The notes: generated by a model not told the origin, from the sequence alone. A stretch of DNA of 64,000 bases from CAWEYO01 sp963813315 (GCA_963813315.1 CAWEYO010000005.1:419440-483439), one strand, 5' to 3'; counted from the stretch's first letter, positions 16,523 through 25,476 are shown. A program made the numbers and translations.

Positions 16523-18421
16523 CTACCCTCGCAACTCCCTTCTCAGGATCTTGCCGACGTTCGTCTTCGGCAGGTCGTTGCGGAATTCTATGAACTTCGG
16601 ACGCTTGTAGCCGGTCAGGTTTTCCTTGCAGTAGGCCATCAGCGCCTCCGACGTGAGGTTCGGGTCCTTCCTCACGACGAAGAGCTTCGGCACCTCCCCG
16701 GAGTGCTCGTCCGGCACCCCCACCGCTGCCACTTCAAGCACGCCGGGATGCTGGGCGACCACGTCCTCGAGTTCGTTCGGGTAGACGTTGAATCCGGAGA
16801 CCAAAATCATGTCCTTCTTCCGGTCGACGATCTTGGTGTAGCCGCGCTCGTCCATGAAGCCCATGTCGCCCGATTTGAAGAAGCCGTCGGTGGTCATCAC
16901 CTTGGCGGTTTCGTCGGGCCGGTTCCAGTAGCCGGCCATGACCTGTGGCCCGCGGATACAGATCTCGCCGACTTCTCCGAGTGGAACCTCGTTGCCGCCA
17001 TCGTCGCGAATGGAGACCTCGGTCGAGGGGATCGGCAGTCCTATCGTGGCCGTGAACTCGTCCGCGTCGAAACGGTTGACCGTCGCTACCGGCGCTGTCT
17101 CGGATAGTCCATAGCCCTCCGAAATGACGACGCCCGTCAGCTTCTTCCATCGGTCCGCAACGGACCGCTGCACCGCCATGCCCCCGCCGAAGGTCAAGAG
17201 CAGTGGCTTGAAATCGACCTTCCTGAAATCCTCGTTGTTCAGCAGTGCATTAAACAGCGTGTTGAGGCCGGGAAGTACGTTGAAAGGGTATTTCTGAAGC
17301 TCCTTCACGAAGCCCGGGATGTCGCGCGGATTGGGGATGAGGATGTTATGCGCGCCCTGCTGCATGCCCATCAGCGCGTTCACCGTCAGGGCATATATGT
17401 GATAGAGCGGCAGCGCGCATATGAAGGTGAGGCTCGTGGGCCTCGTCTTCTTGATATATGCCGTCTCCTGCCAGAGCAGGTTTTGCACAACGTTGGCCAC
17501 GATGTTCCGATGGAGCAGTGTCGCTCCCTTCGAAATCCCTGTCGTGCCGCCGGTATATTGCAGGAACGCGATGTCGTCAGCGCCGACCTTCACCGGCTTG
17601 AAGCTTCTGGCCGAACCTTCCTTCAGAGCGGCGAGGAACGTGACATGCCCTGGCAGCGACCAGGTCGGCACCATTTTTTTCACACGTCGGACGACGAAGT
17701 TCACGATCGTGCCTTTCAAGCCGCCGAGCATGTCGCCCATCGTCGCGACGATCACATGCTTTACCGGCGTTCGTGAGAGCACCGACTGCAGCGTCGAGGC
17801 GAAATTTTCCAGAATGACGATCGCCTCGGCGCCGGAATCCTTGAGCTGATGCTCAAGCTCGCGCGGCGTATAGAGCGGGTTCACATTGACGACCGCATAC
17901 CCTGCCCGCAGGACGCCCGTCATGGCGACGGGATATTGCAGCACGTTCGGCATCATGATGGCGACGCGCGCGCCCTTTGCGAGCCCCCTCGCCTGCAGGT
18001 AGGCGCCGAAGTCGGCGGAGCGCTTCTCCAACTCGGCATAGGTCATCGTCCTGCCCATGCAGGTGAATGCCGCGCGTCCAGCATATTGCTTGCACGCCGC
18101 TACAATCAGGTCGCCGATCGAATCCGCCGGCAGCGGTCCGATCTCGGTGGGCATGCTCGCCGGATAGCTCGCAAGCCACGGCCTGATGGAACTTGTGGAG
18201 GCCGCCGCCTTGACCACCTTGGCCGGAGCGGCCTTTGTCGAGGCGGTCGCCGACTTGCCGGCCGGTGCGGTTTTGGCTTTTTTGGCCTTGGCCGAGGCTG
18301 CCGGCTTGCTTGCGGAGGCGGGCTTCGGTCCAGTCTCCGGTTTTGCGGCAGATTTTGCGGCCGGGTTTTTGCTCCCTGCCGCCGAAGACGGTTTTTTCGT
18401 CGCTCGTGCCCCCTTCGACAT
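16523..18421 (-). CDS. Long-chain fatty-acid--CoA ligase with Ala/Lys-rich N-terminal tail
   Basis: This ANL-superfamily enzyme activates fatty acids with ATP and CoA. The AMP-binding signature LQYTGGTTGISKGATL, the SEGYGLSETAP block and the C-terminal YTKIVDRKKDMILVSGFNVY segment with a final Lys in KTNVGKILRRELRG are all present. The start chosen at 18421 gives 632 residues and begins with MSKGARATKK. Residues 1-80 are low complexity, made of Ala, Lys, Pro, Ser and Thr like histone H1 tails, ahead of the normal FadD start near SSIRPWLASYPA. Further in-frame codons exist up to 18682 but look non-coding. It lies divergent from the dpp operon. Confidence 0.88.
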   Translation of the reverse strand: MSKGARATKKPSSAAGSKNPAAKSAAKPETGPKPASASKPAASAKAKKAKTAPAGKSATASTKAAPAKVVKAAASTSSIRPWLASYPASMPTEIGPLPADSIGDLIVAACKQYAGRAAFTCMGRTMTYAELEKRSADFGAYLQARGLAKGARVAIMMPNVLQYPVAMTGVLRAGYAVVNVNPLYTPRELEHQLKDSGAEAIVILENFASTLQSVLSRTPVKHVIVATMGDMLGGLKGTIVNFVVRRVKKMVPTWSLPGHVTFLAALKEGSARSFKPVKVGADDIAFLQYTGGTTGISKGATLLHRNIVANVVQNLLWQETAYIKKTRPTSLTFICALPLYHIYALTVNALMGMQQGAHNILIPNPRDIPGFVKELQKYPFNVLPGLNTLFNALLNNEDFRKVDFKPLLLTFGGGMAVQRSVADRWKKLTGVVISEGYGLSETAPVATVNRFDADEFTATIGLPIPSTEVSIRDDGGNEVPLGEVGEICIRGPQVMAGYWNRPDETAKVMTTDGFFKSGDMGFMDERGYTKIVDRKKDMILVSGFNVYPNELEDVVAQHPGVLEVAAVGVPDEHSGEVPKLFVVRKDPNLTSEALMAYCKENLTGYKRPKFIEFRNDLPKTNVGKILRRELRG

Positions 18422-18756
18422 TGTCCGTACCACTTCAGTCCTCCCTGCTGCCCAAATCGGGCCGGTCCACCGCTGCCGCAATGCAATCCTCGCCGGCTCG
18501 TCGACGCGAGCATAGTGGACGCGACGGGAAAACCAAGCCGTCGGGCCATCCTGCGTGACAGACAGAAATATTTGCTGAAGCGCTCGTTGATCGTCGCGGT
18601 CCGCGCTCGAATTTGCCTCAGGATCAAGGGTTTCTGGAATCTTTTTCCGCTTCCGGTGCGTCGTGCATGCAAGGTGTTTCAAACCCCTGCAATCTTTGCT
18701 TATATGCGGGCTTATCGAGCCTGCTAGAGGGGCTTGGCATAGTCAGGGAGTGCCCA
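18422..18756. other. Divergent promoter region between the acyl-CoA ligase and dppA
   Basis: No gene is supported in these 335 bp. The 100 bp ahead of dppA are locally AT-richer (CAATCTTTGCTTATATGC around 18690), which fits a promoter for the peptide transporter operon, but no consensus -35/-10 pair can be assigned with confidence. Confidence 0.45.
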
Positions 18757-20349
18757 ATGAAAATGAAACTGAGTTTCGCGGCCACGCTGCTGGCCGCCAC
18801 GATGCTGTCTGGAGTGGCGGGCGCCAAAACGCTCGTTTACTGCTCGGAAGCTTCGCCGGCCGGATTCGATCCGTCTCCCTGGAGCGGCGGCAACGATTTC
18901 GACGCTTCTTCCCGCACCATCTATTCGCGCCTGGTCGAATTCGAACATGGCAAGACCACCATCTCGCCTGGCCTGGCGGAAAGCTGGACCGTTTCGGATG
19001 ACGGTCTGGAATACACGTTTAAGCTGCGGCCCGGCGTCAAGTTCCAGACGACCGACTATTTCACGCCGACCCGCGATCTTAACGCCGACGACGTGATCTT
19101 CTCGTTCGAGCGTCAGTGGAAGAAGGAAAATCCGTGGTTCGAATACCTGCCGGGAACCGGCTGGGAGTATTTCACGGGCATGGGTTTCCCGGACCTCCTC
19201 AAGGAAATCACCAAGGTTGACGACCTGACCGTGAAGTTCGTTCTCAACAAGCCGGAAGTCGCCTTCCTGCCTGACCTTGGCATGGACTTCTCCTCGATCG
19301 TTTCGAAGGAATACGCGGATTCGCTCGAGAAGGCCGGCACCAAGGATCAGTTTACGCAGAAGCCGATCGGCACCGGCCCGTTCCAGTTCGTTGACTATCA
19401 GGTTGACGCGGTCATCCGCTACGCCGCCTGGGACGGCTATTTTGGCGGCCGTCAGAAGATCGACGACCTGATCTTCGCAATCACACCAGATCCGGCTGTG
19501 CGCGCCCAGAAGCTCAAGGCCGGCGAATGCGATATCATGTCCTATCCGGCACCAGCCGACATCGCTGGCCTGCAGGCTGAAGCCAGCCTCAAGGTCGACG
19601 AGCAGGAAGGCCTGAACATCGGCTACATGGCCTACAACACCACGCAGCCGCCGTTCGACAAGGTCGAGGTCCGCAAGGCCCTCAACATGGCCGTGAACAA
19701 GCAGGCTATCATCGACGCGGTCTATCAGGGCGCCGGCCAGCCGGCCACCAACCCGATCCCGCCGACGATGTGGTCGTACAACACTGCGATCAAGGACGAT
19801 CCGTACGATCCGGAAGCGGCGAAGAAGATGCTGGCCGATGCCGGCGTCAAGGACCTGTCCATGAAGATCTGGGCAATGCCGGTCAGCCGTCCGTACAATC
19901 CGAACGCACAGCGCGTGGCCGAACTGATCCAGGCCGACTACGCAGCGATCGGCGTGAAGGCGGAAATCGTCAGCTACGAATGGACCGAGTATCGCGAACG
20001 CGGCAAGGCCAAGGATCGTGATGGCGCCTTCCAGCTTGGCTGGACAGGCGACAATGGCGATCCGGACAACTTCCTGTTCCTGCTTGGCTGCGATGCCATC
20101 GGCCAGTCCAACTACGCCATCTGGTGCAACCAGGAATTCCAGGACCTGCTGCTCAAGGGCAAGGCGTCGACCGACACGGCCGAGCGCACCAAGATCTATG
20201 AACAGGCTCAGGAAGTGTTCAAGCGCGAAGCTCCATGGCTGACGCTTGCTCACTCCAAGGTGTTCATGCCGATGAACAAGAAGGTCACCGGCTTTGTGAT
20301 GGATCCGCTCGGCATCCATCGCTTCGACGGCGTCGATGTTACCGAATAA
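18757..20349 (+). CDS. dppA: Dipeptide ABC transporter substrate-binding protein
   Basis: A 530-residue periplasmic solute-binding protein of family 5. It has a Sec signal peptide (MKMKLSFAATLLAATMLSG, cleavage near AGA-KTL), and the mature start KTLVYCSEASPAGFDPS is the typical DppA opening. The SBP_bac_5 region covers residues 60-450, with the ATPDP-like PDPAVRAQKLKAGECDI block. Lysine-rich surface and even codon use suggest high expression. The ATG at 18757 follows CAGGGAG. A strong hairpin sits between it and dppB, so it is probably made in excess over the membrane parts. Confidence 0.93.
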   Translation: MKMKLSFAATLLAATMLSGVAGAKTLVYCSEASPAGFDPSPWSGGNDFDASSRTIYSRLVEFEHGKTTISPGLAESWTVSDDGLEYTFKLRPGVKFQTTDYFTPTRDLNADDVIFSFERQWKKENPWFEYLPGTGWEYFTGMGFPDLLKEITKVDDLTVKFVLNKPEVAFLPDLGMDFSSIVSKEYADSLEKAGTKDQFTQKPIGTGPFQFVDYQVDAVIRYAAWDGYFGGRQKIDDLIFAITPDPAVRAQKLKAGECDIMSYPAPADIAGLQAEASLKVDEQEGLNIGYMAYNTTQPPFDKVEVRKALNMAVNKQAIIDAVYQGAGQPATNPIPPTMWSYNTAIKDDPYDPEAAKKMLADAGVKDLSMKIWAMPVSRPYNPNAQRVAELIQADYAAIGVKAEIVSYEWTEYRERGKAKDRDGAFQLGWTGDNGDPDNFLFLLGCDAIGQSNYAIWCNQEFQDLLLKGKASTDTAERTKIYEQAQEVFKREAPWLTLAHSKVFMPMNKKVTGFVMDPLGIHRFDGVDVTE

Positions 20350-20363
20350 GTATTGATCTGACG

Positions 20364-20390
20364 GGGCGGCGCCGAGCTTCGGCGCCGCCC
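20364..20390 (+). terminator. Hairpin in the dppA-dppB gap (mRNA-stabilising or attenuating)
   Basis: GGGCGGCGCCGA (20364-20375) and TCGGCGCCGCCC (20379-20390) form a perfect 12-bp stem with a 3-nt loop, 14 bp after the dppA stop. No T-run follows, so it more likely protects the dppA message or partly attenuates than fully terminates. This is a known arrangement in binding-protein operons. Confidence 0.75.
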
Positions 20391-20404
20391 TGTGATCAAA
20401 AACG

Positions 20405-21412
20405 ATGATCCGCTACCTACTTCACAAAATTGCCCTGCTGGTGCCGACCATCTTCGGCATCTCGTTGGCTGCCTTTGCCTTTGTGCGGCTGCTGCCGGGC
20501 GATCCTATTCTGGCGCTTGCCGGCGAGCGCGGCGTCAGTCCCGAACGATACGCCGAACTGATCGAGCGCTTCGGCTACAACCGGTCCTACGTGGTCCAAT
20601 ACCTCGATTACATCGGCAATGTGCTGACCGGTGATTTTGGCATCTCGATCGCTACCAAACGTCCGGTTCTCGGCGAGTTCGAGGCGCTGTTCCCAGCGAC
20701 TCTTGAGCTTGCAACGATGGCGATGATCATCGCCGTTCTCATCGGCATTCCCGCCGGCATTTTTGCGGCCGTCAAACGCGGCTCCTGGTTCGATCAGGCA
20801 ACAATGGGCGTCGCGCTGACCGGCTATTCAATGCCGATCTTCTGGTGGGGCCTGCTTCTCATCATATTCTTCTCGACCTACCTCGGATGGACGCCGGTGT
20901 CGGGCCGCATCGCGATCCAGCATTTCTTCAAGCCGATCACCGGCTTCATGCTGATCGACAGCCTGATAGCCGGAAAATCTGGCGCCTTCATCTCCGCGCT
21001 GCGGCACCTGATCCTGCCGTCGATCGTGCTCGCGACGATTCCGATGGCCGTCATCGCTCGGCAAACCCGCTCGGCGATGCTCGAGGTTCTGGGCGAGGAC
21101 TATGTCCGCACGGCGCGGGCCAAGGGCCTCGAGCCGCGGCGCGTCATAGGTCTGCATGCTTTCCGCAACGCGCTGATCCCGGTTGTGACCACGATTGGCT
21201 TGCAGGTCGGCACTTTGATGGCAGGTGCCATCCTGACCGAAACGATCTTCTCCTGGCCGGGCATCGGCAAATGGATGATCGATGCGATCGGCAAGCGCGA
21301 CTACGTGGTCGTGCAGAGCGGGCTGCTGCTCATCGCTCTGATCGTCATGGCGGTCAATCTGATCGTTGACCTGCTCTATGCCGTGATCAACCCGCGCATC
21401 CGGATGCAGTGA
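20405..21412 (+). CDS. dppB: Dipeptide ABC transporter permease DppB
   Basis: A 335-residue inner-membrane permease with six helices. Helix 1 lies at residues 8-28, then a periplasmic loop, then the binding-protein-dependent transport domain (about 95-330). The EAA loop that contacts the ATPases is DYVRTARAKGLEPRRVIGLHAFRNALIPV. The last part TETIFSWPGIGKWMIDAIGKRDY is characteristic of DppB/OppB. The ATG is 55 bp after dppA, directly behind the hairpin. dppC follows after one base. Confidence 0.94.
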   Translation: MIRYLLHKIALLVPTIFGISLAAFAFVRLLPGDPILALAGERGVSPERYAELIERFGYNRSYVVQYLDYIGNVLTGDFGISIATKRPVLGEFEALFPATLELATMAMIIAVLIGIPAGIFAAVKRGSWFDQATMGVALTGYSMPIFWWGLLLIIFFSTYLGWTPVSGRIAIQHFFKPITGFMLIDSLIAGKSGAFISALRHLILPSIVLATIPMAVIARQTRSAMLEVLGEDYVRTARAKGLEPRRVIGLHAFRNALIPVVTTIGLQVGTLMAGAILTETIFSWPGIGKWMIDAIGKRDYVVVQSGLLLIALIVMAVNLIVDLLYAVINPRIRMQ

Positions 21413-21413
21413 C

Positions 21414-22331
21414 ATGAGCGACGAGCAAGCCGGTACCGAAATCGCCGCTGAGGTTCCTACCGGCGTTCGCCCGCGCGCCGCTTCCGAGTTCTGGTACTAT
21501 TTCTCCATGAACACCGGCGCGGTGATCGGCCTCGCCATTTTCGTTGCGCTTATCGTCATCGCGATTTTCGCGCCCCTGATCGCACCTTACGCCTATGATC
21601 AGCAATTTCGCGAGTTCATCCGAACCCCGCCTATGTGGCAGACCGGGGGCAACGCGATGTTTGTGCTTGGGACCGACGCAGTCGGCCGCGATATCCTTTC
21701 ACGACTGATCTACGGATCGCGCTACTCACTGTTCATCGGTTTCGTTGTTGTCTCCTTCTCATTGGTGAGCGGTGTCATCCTGGGGCTGCTGGCCGGCTAC
21801 TTCCGTGGCTGGGTCGATACCCTCATCATGCGCATCATGGACATCATCCTGGCGTTCCCTTCACTGCTGCTGGCGCTGGTTCTGGTGGCTATCCTCGGTC
21901 CTGGCCTGTTCAACGCCATGCTTGCTATCGCGATTGTGTTGCAGCCGCACTTTGCAAGGCTGACGCGCGCCGCCGTGATGGCCGAAAAAAACCGCGAGTA
22001 TGTGGTCTCGGCCAAGGTCGCCGGGGCCGGACATTTTAGGCTCATGCTGGTGACAATCCTGCCGAACTGCGTCGCGCCGCTGATCGTGCAGGCGACGCTC
22101 TCTTTCTCCAATGCCATTCTTGAGGCGGCGGCGCTTGGCTTCCTCGGACAGGGCGCGCAGCCGCCGACGCCGGAGTGGGGTACCATGCTCGCCAATGCGC
22201 GTGAGTTCGTCACCGCCGCACCATGGATCGTGACGTATCCGGGCCTCGCTATCCTCATTACCGTGCTTGCCATCAATCTGGTCGGCGACGGCCTTCGCGA
22301 TGCGCTCGATCCGAAGTTGAAGAGGTCGTGA
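21414..22331 (+). CDS. dppC: Dipeptide ABC transporter permease DppC
   Basis: A 305-residue permease, partner of DppB. It has the N-terminal cytoplasmic segment and first helix (residues 36-58), then the conserved GTDAVGRDILSRLIYGSRYS block, five more helices, and the EAA loop EYVVSAKVAGAGHFRLMLVTILPN. The LGFLGQGAQPPTPEWGTML segment near the C-terminus is a DppC/OppC hallmark. It starts one base after the dppB stop and ends 5 bp before dppD, so the operon is tightly packed. Confidence 0.94.
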   Translation: MSDEQAGTEIAAEVPTGVRPRAASEFWYYFSMNTGAVIGLAIFVALIVIAIFAPLIAPYAYDQQFREFIRTPPMWQTGGNAMFVLGTDAVGRDILSRLIYGSRYSLFIGFVVVSFSLVSGVILGLLAGYFRGWVDTLIMRIMDIILAFPSLLLALVLVAILGPGLFNAMLAIAIVLQPHFARLTRAAVMAEKNREYVVSAKVAGAGHFRLMLVTILPNCVAPLIVQATLSFSNAILEAAALGFLGQGAQPPTPEWGTMLANAREFVTAAPWIVTYPGLAILITVLAINLVGDGLRDALDPKLKRS

Positions 22332-22336
22332 AGAAT

Positions 22337-23188
22337 ATGCCGCTTCTCGATATCAAGAACCTCGTCGTCTCGTTCGACACCTCGACCGGCCCCTTCCTGG
22401 CGGTGTGCGGCATTGATATTTCCGTCGAGAAGCGCGAAGTGCTGGCGATCGTCGGCGAGAGCGGCTCGGGTAAGTCGGTGTCGATGTTGGCCGTCATGGG
22501 CCTGCTGCCCGACAGCGCCACCGTTACCGCCGACAAGATGGAGTTCGACGGCATCGATCTGCTGAAGCTCAACCCGTCGGAGCGGCGCAAGATCATCGGC
22601 AAGGACATCGCCATGATCTTCCAGGAGCCGATGGCCAGCCTCAATCCCTGCTTCACCGTCGGCTTTCAGATCGAGGAAGTGCTGCGCTTCCACATGGGCA
22701 TGGACAAGGCGCAGCGCCGGGCGCGCGCAATCGAGCTCCTCACGCTTGTCGGTATCCCCCAGCCGGAGGAACGGCTCAGTTCCTTCCCGCACCAGATGTC
22801 CGGCGGCCAGTGCCAGCGCGTGATGATCGCCATGGCGATCGCCTGCAATCCGAAGCTGCTGATCGCTGACGAGCCGACGACCGCCCTCGACGTGACCATC
22901 CAGAAACAGATCCTCGATCTGCTGGTCGGGTTGCAGGCCAAATACGGCATGGGGCTGATCATGATCACCCATAATATGGGTGTCGTCGCCGAAACCGCCG
23001 ACCGCGTCGTGGTTCAGTACAAGGGCCGCAAGATGGAGGAGGCGGACGTGCTGTCGCTGTTTGAATCGCCAAAGAGCAACTATACGCGCGCGTTGCTGTC
23101 GGCCCTGCCTGAAAACGCCGTCGGCGACCGGCTTCCGACCGTTTCCGATATGCTGTTCGAGCCCGCCGATTCCGGAGCCGCGTCATGA
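22337..23188 (+). CDS. dppD: Dipeptide ABC transporter ATP-binding protein DppD
   Basis: A 283-residue ABC ATPase energising DppBC. Walker A is GESGSGKSV (about residues 40-48), the signature is MSGGQCQRVMIA, Walker B is LLIADEPTTALD, and the switch His is in MIITHNMG. The C-terminal oligopeptide-transporter domain is short. The ATG at 22337, five bases after the dppC stop, gives the normal N-terminus MPLLDIKNLVVSF; a GTG at 22328 is also in frame. The stop overlaps dppF as ATGA. Confidence 0.94.
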   Translation: MPLLDIKNLVVSFDTSTGPFLAVCGIDISVEKREVLAIVGESGSGKSVSMLAVMGLLPDSATVTADKMEFDGIDLLKLNPSERRKIIGKDIAMIFQEPMASLNPCFTVGFQIEEVLRFHMGMDKAQRRARAIELLTLVGIPQPEERLSSFPHQMSGGQCQRVMIAMAIACNPKLLIADEPTTALDVTIQKQILDLLVGLQAKYGMGLIMITHNMGVVAETADRVVVQYKGRKMEEADVLSLFESPKSNYTRALLSALPENAVGDRLPTVSDMLFEPADSGAAS

Positions 23189-24015
23189 GCGTCACCGTTC
23201 TCGAAGCCAAGGACATCGTCCGCGACTATCATGTCGGCGGCGGCCTGTTTCGAGGCTCGCGCACCGTGCATGCCGTCAAGGGCGTGAGCTTTTCCGTGGA
23301 GAAGGGCAAGACGCTGGCGATCGTCGGCGAAAGCGGCTGCGGAAAATCGACGCTCGCCCGCATCATCACGCTGATCGACGCCGCGACGGCCGGCGAGCTT
23401 TTCATCGACGGCAACAAGGTCGATATCGCCAAGGACGGCCTGTCGAAAGAGATGCGCCGCAAGGTGCAGATCGTTTTCCAGAATCCCTATGGTTCACTTA
23501 ACCCGCGCCAGAAGATCGGCAATGTGCTCGGCGAACCTCTCCTCATCAATACTTCCGTTCCGGCCGCCGAACGGCGCGACCGCGCAATGCAGATGCTGCT
23601 CAAGGTGGGACTCGAAGAGAAGCACTACAATCGCTATCCGCACATGTTCTCCGGCGGCCAGCGCCAGCGCATCGCGATCGCCCGCGCGCTGATGCTCAAT
23701 CCGAGTCTTCTCGTTCTGGACGAGCCGGTTTCAGCGCTTGACCTTTCAGTTCAGGCGCAGGTGCTCAATCTGTTGGCCGACCTGCAGGACGAATTCCAGT
23801 TGACTTATGTGTTCATCAGCCACGACCTGTCGGTGGTGCGCTACATCGCCGACGATGTGATGGTGATGTATTTCGGCGAGGCAGTCGAATATGGCAGCCG
23901 CGACGAGGTTTTCGCGAACCCGCAGCACAGCTATACCAAGACGCTCTTTGCCGCCACGCCGCGCGCCGATGTGGCCAGCATCAAGGCGCGCCTTGCCCGC
24001 AAGAAGGCTGCCTGA
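23185..24015 (+). CDS. dppF: Dipeptide ABC transporter ATP-binding protein DppF
   Basis: The second ATPase of the peptide importer, 276 residues. Walker A is GESGCGKST, the signature FSGGQRQRIAIARAL, Walker B LLVLDEPVSALD, and the switch His is in FISHDLSVV. At 276 residues it is somewhat shorter than the usual 310-330, because the C-terminal oligopeptide extension ends soon after PQHSYTKTLFAATPRAD. Its start overlaps the dppD stop (ATGA), so the two ATPases are likely co-translated. It is the last gene of the operon; tandem repeats follow. Confidence 0.93.
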   Translation: MSVTVLEAKDIVRDYHVGGGLFRGSRTVHAVKGVSFSVEKGKTLAIVGESGCGKSTLARIITLIDAATAGELFIDGNKVDIAKDGLSKEMRRKVQIVFQNPYGSLNPRQKIGNVLGEPLLINTSVPAAERRDRAMQMLLKVGLEEKHYNRYPHMFSGGQRQRIAIARALMLNPSLLVLDEPVSALDLSVQAQVLNLLADLQDEFQLTYVFISHDLSVVRYIADDVMVMYFGEAVEYGSRDEVFANPQHSYTKTLFAATPRADVASIKARLARKKAA

Positions 24016-24042
24016 ACGCGGCCATTGGCGGCGAGGGCAATG

Positions 24043-24612
24043 CCTCTCCCCCCTTGCGACCCTTGCGGGGGAGATGGCCGGCAGGCCAGAGGGGGCGCTG
24101 TCCTGCCAGCGTCTCCATGACACGGTCGGCCTCATTGCGTTCGGAAACGCATCATGCGGCGTGGCGCACCTCCATGCCGGCCCTTCGTCGAGGGAAGTGC
24201 TCTACGTTGCCCCCCTCTGTCCTGCCGGACATCTCCCCCGCAAGGAGGGAGATTAGCCGGCGTGTCGGGTTTCGCTGATCGCCAACGCTGCAGGGCTAAC
24301 AAGGCATTGATGACAGCCGATCTCCCCCCTTGCGGGGGAGATGGCCGGCAGGCCAGAGGGGGGCGCTGTCCTGCCAGCGTCTCCACGATACGGTCGGCCT
24401 CATTGCGTTCGGAAACGCATCATGCGGCGTGGCGCACCTCCATGCCGGCCCTTCGTCGAGGGAAGTGCTCTACGTTGCCCCCCTCTGTCCTGCCGGACAT
24501 CTCCCCCGCAAGGAGGGAGATTAGCCGGCGTGTCGGGTTTCGCCGATCGCCAACGCTGCAGGGCTAGCAAGGCATCGATGACAGCCGATCTCTCCCGCAA
24601 GGGGGGAGATAC
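24043..24612. repeat. Tandem pair of about 268-bp units with long terminal inverted repeats
   Basis: Two near-identical units follow one another (offset 267-268 bp). In unit 2 the arms are 24321-24364 and 24477-24520: 44 nt each, identical at 41 positions when paired, enclosing about 112 bp. Unit 1 has the matching right arm at 24209-24252 and a left arm interrupted by a short slip (CCCTTGCGACCCTTGCGGG). A 66-bp spacer (AGCCGGCGTGTCGGG...) is duplicated as well. A third, shortened arm lies at 24588-24612. This looks like a MITE-like, non-coding palindromic element; the gap 24016-24681 holds no gene. Confidence 0.85.
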
Positions 24613-24681
24613 GCTTGCGTCCGCGCTTCTGCTGATCGTTGAGGCAGGCGATTGGCGGCGACGCTGGGGCTACCCGTTCCA

Positions 24682-25008
24682 TCACCCAACAAACGCCTTC
24701 AACATCTTCGCCACGCGGTCGAGCTGATTGTCGTTCATCCGCGACAGCGTCCGGTGAATGTCGGCCAGCAGCCTCGCTCGTTCGCCCTTGCCGGGCATTG
24801 CTCCCGCGCCGAACAGAATAGAAACGTCAACGCCGAGTGCGGTTGCAATCTTCTCGGCGGTGGCGAAAAGCGGCGCGGCTTTGCCCCGCTCGATCTTACC
24901 GATCGTCTCGCGGGAGAAGCCAACCTGTTCGGCAAGGCCCTCAAGCGTCCAGCCCTTGGCCTTTCGGTGGTGACGCACGTTCGCGCCGAAGAGAAGTTTA
25001 AGGTCCAT
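24682..25008 (-). CDS. XRE-family helix-turn-helix regulator
   Basis: The 108-residue protein has an HTH_3 domain at about residues 7-62, where LEGLAEQVGFSRETIGKIERG contains the recognition helix. The C-terminal half (ERARLLADIHRTLSRMNDNQLDRVAKMLKAF) is helical and probably dimerises. The ATG at 25008 gives the normal start (MDLKLLFGANVRHHR); an upstream in-frame ATG at 25050 would cover the likely promoter. It is divergent from the small membrane-protein gene at 25122, and the palindrome between them (25073-25088) is a plausible operator for autoregulation. Confidence 0.82.
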   Translation of the reverse strand: MDLKLLFGANVRHHRKAKGWTLEGLAEQVGFSRETIGKIERGKAAPLFATAEKIATALGVDVSILFGAGAMPGKGERARLLADIHRTLSRMNDNQLDRVAKMLKAFVG

Positions 25009-25072
25009 GCACGCTCCCTGCTCAAGCCAGAGCGACACCCGGGTGCGCAATTCGAGAAACGGAAACTTTTCA

Positions 25073-25088
25073 TTCTCAACAATGAGAA
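25073..25088. promoter_or_regulatory. Palindromic operator candidate for the XRE regulator
   Basis: TTCTCA-ACAA-TGAGAA is a perfect 6-bp inverted repeat in the 113-bp gap between the XRE gene and the divergent small gene. A related half site (GAGTCTCAC) follows near 25096. Its place and symmetry suit an XRE dimer. Confidence 0.55.
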
Positions 25089-25121
25089 CTATAGAGTCTC
25101 ACAATCGATCGGTCAGAAGCT

Positions 25122-25436
25122 ATGGTTCCGTTTTGTATGTCTCTAGGCCTGCTCCTTGAAGTTCTGCGTTGGCTCTTGGTCGCCTTTTTCGGCGGGCAGG
25201 GGCTGATTTTCATCGGTCTCGTGCTGTGGATCGTTTGGACAGACGCGATCAAGCCAAGGATGATTCCCGCCAACGACATAGAGCGAGTGGCCGATGACAT
25301 CATCGCCAATTTTGCGGACCCGGAGCAGGAGGCGTTCGCGCGCCACGAACAGGCTTGGTACCGCAGCAACGGTGCGGAGCAGACTTACTGGTATCGGGTA
25401 CGGAAGGCGGTCAGGCGACGCCTTCTCAGAACTTGA
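25122..25436 (+). CDS. Small membrane-anchored hypothetical protein
   Basis: The 104-residue product is not recognised as a named family. It has one strong hydrophobic segment (about residues 8-40, LLLEVLRWLLVAFFGGQGLIFIGLVLWIVW) and then a soluble, charged region with ADDIIANFADPEQEAFARHEQAWYR and an Arg-rich end (RVRKAVRRRLLRT). It looks like an inner-membrane protein with a cytoplasmic tail. Either ATG at 25122 or at 25137 could be the start. It is divergent from the XRE regulator, which may control it. Confidence 0.6.
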   Translation: MVPFCMSLGLLLEVLRWLLVAFFGGQGLIFIGLVLWIVWTDAIKPRMIPANDIERVADDIIANFADPEQEAFARHEQAWYRSNGAEQTYWYRVRKAVRRRLLRT

Positions 25437-25476
25437 TCCTCAGCGAACGCCGGGAGCCGGCTTGCAGCGACCGCCA

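Noticed and set aside
18724..20319. 531-codon frame antisense to dppA
   Set aside because: The plus strand encodes an unmistakable DppA; the antisense frame mirrors its codon bias.
24043..24612. CRISPR or tandem gene duplication
   Set aside because: Only two units of 268 bp with internal inverted arms and no coding potential, so it fits a palindromic mobile repeat better.
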